Assembly: GCF_026460885.1 (NCBI RefSeq)
Contig: NZ_JAOVZW010000013.1
Location: 310,001 to 374,000 of the forward strand
Length of the DNA stretch: 64,000 nt
Origin: Chryseobacterium formosum
GTDB taxonomy: Bacteria; Bacteroidota; Bacteroidia; Flavobacteriales; Weeksellaceae
Direction of reading: 5' to 3'
Positions 63,285 to 64,000 of this stretch are shown here, one piece after another. A model generated the notes under the pieces. That model was not told the DNA's origin and searched no databases. It saw only the letters and a list, made by a program, of their open reading frames with translations. How positions within the stretch are numbered: the stretch's first letter is position 1; each line of letters begins with the position of its first letter. A program made the position numbers and the translations under genes.

Positions 63285-63902
63285 TTACATATTTTCATTT
63301 ATTAATCTAGTTTCCTCTTCTAAATCTAATTTATTGTCGAAGTTTATTTTTAGATTCATACCTATATTGTAATGAATTATATTCGAATGTGTTATAACTT
63401 CAGGGAATTCATTCATTATATTTAAACATATTTTTTGCATAATCATTAAACAAACTTTTTTTTCATTTAGAGAGTCTGGAATTAAATATTCATAAATCTC
63501 ATTGTTCGGATTATTAAAAAATGATTTTTTATTTGCTTTAAAATTATGTGCGAGAATATCATTTCTGAATTTTTCTAAATCTTTCCATTTATTAATTCGT
63601 TTAATTCCGTACTGATTTAGCTTCCGTACTCGCCGAATTGATTCAGAATATTTTTCATCGAAATTACTTTCATTAAAGTTTTTATATTCATCTAAAAATG
63701 ATTTAAATTGTATTAAACAATGATTTGATAAAATTGCTCTTGAAGACATTGAAAATCCAGGCCGATTATAAAAATTTTCATCAAATTTAATTTTACTTAA
63801 TTCTGAATGATTTTTTATACATTCCTCAATACAAAGAATTGTTAATTTTATTTGCGTGAAAAGAAAAGATAAAGATTTATAAATTTCAATTAAGCGGTTC
63901 AT
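63285..63902 (-). CDS. HEPN-like helical protein of unknown function
   Basis: This 205-residue all-helical soluble protein contains LEKFRNDILAHNFK with R113 and H119 (Rx5H), a motif type of HEPN/Cthe_2314-like proteins which can be RNA-cleaving toxins or their relatives. Other parts (SSRAILSNHCLIQFKSFLDE) are also HEPN-like. There is no adjacent antitoxin in the window, though a nucleotidyltransferase or other partner could lie beyond the right edge. A role in defence or toxin-antitoxin function is inferred. Confidence 0.6.
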   Translation of the reverse strand: MNRLIEIYKSLSFLFTQIKLTILCIEECIKNHSELSKIKFDENFYNRPGFSMSSRAILSNHCLIQFKSFLDEYKNFNESNFDEKYSESIRRVRKLNQYGIKRINKWKDLEKFRNDILAHNFKANKKSFFNNPNNEIYEYLIPDSLNEKKVCLMIMQKICLNIMNEFPEVITHSNIIHYNIGMNLKINFDNKLDLEEETRLINENM

Positions 63903-63960
63903 TCTCTATACAATTGATAAATTCAATGTCAATTTTTTTGATTTAAAATTCGAAAATAAC

Positions 63961-63984
63961 AAATCCTAACTATTGTCAGGATTT
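63961..63984 (-). terminator. Hairpin repeat copy 3
   Basis: AAATCC (63961-63966) - TAACTATTGTCA - GGATTT (63979-63984), same layout as copies 1 and 2. It stands upstream of the HEPN-like gene and could terminate a leftward gene outside the window. Confidence 0.5.
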
Positions 63985-64000
63985 ACTTATCTAATTCTGA

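Overview
The window looks like chromosome of a low-GC Bacteroidota, most likely a Chryseobacterium-type flavobacterium. This rests on AT-rich codon use, promoters of the TTG/TTTG - 17 to 23 nt - TAnnTTTG type, start codons without Shine-Dalgarno sites, TPR/AraC hybrid regulators, secreted proteins with flavobacterial C-terminal tails, and DUF3945-type genes. No rRNA, tRNA, integrase or transposase gene was recognised.

Layout. 1-3.5 kb: the 5' part of a GAF-domain sensor gene, a lone receiver-domain response regulator, an ECF sigma remnant with its membrane partner, a truncated SnoaL-like gene fused to that remnant, and a short-chain dehydrogenase. 4.1-11.3 kb: an all-minus-strand accessory array with two related ankyrin proteins, a SUKH (SMI1/KNR4) protein and other immunity-like genes, an operon of zinc-ribbon membrane protein, small membrane protein and SPFH/SHOCT protein, and two genes bounded by palindromic repeats. 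12-18.4 kb: a frameshifted HExxH protein, then a metabolic/regulatory cluster (NmrA-like oxidoreductase and epoxide-hydrolase-like enzyme under a promoter overlapped by two palindromes, a Crp/Fnr regulator, an AraC regulator, a second SDR). 18.8-21.3 kb: gene debris (frameshifted YWKNG-repeat lipoprotein, photolyase stump, AraC pseudogene, two SnoaL-like scraps). 21.5-29 kb: membrane protein, TPR-AraC regulator and two secreted proteins sharing a C-terminal module.

29.5-64 kb is a defence/accessory island. It holds two DUF3945-type paralogues (29.5 and 44.2 kb, the second behind a RadC/JAB gene), a DUF262-DUF1524 (GmrSD-like) protein, a DUF2971 protein, a Cys-rich HNH protein, a broken WYL regulator beside a broken metallo-beta-lactamase gene, a HEPN-motif pair, an Mrr-like endonuclease flanked by 76-bp direct repeats, a Septu-like ATPase/HNH pair, and a complete type I restriction-modification operon. 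That operon (hsdM-hsdS-small membrane protein-DUF262/DUF1524-DUF262-hsdR-YgjP-like metallopeptidase) has overlapping or near-abutting genes and two GmrSD-type proteins between S and R. It is the strongest candidate for an unusual composite defence system; the HEPN pair is second.

Dispersed repeats tie the regions together: a 224-bp repeat at 11.9 and 43.2 kb, a 90-bp repeat at 12.1, 16.5 and 43.6 kb, five tandem 25-bp units at 43.4 kb and three 24-bp hairpins near the right end. Several genes carry single-base frameshifts or nonsense codons; either the region is decaying or the sequence has some homopolymer errors.
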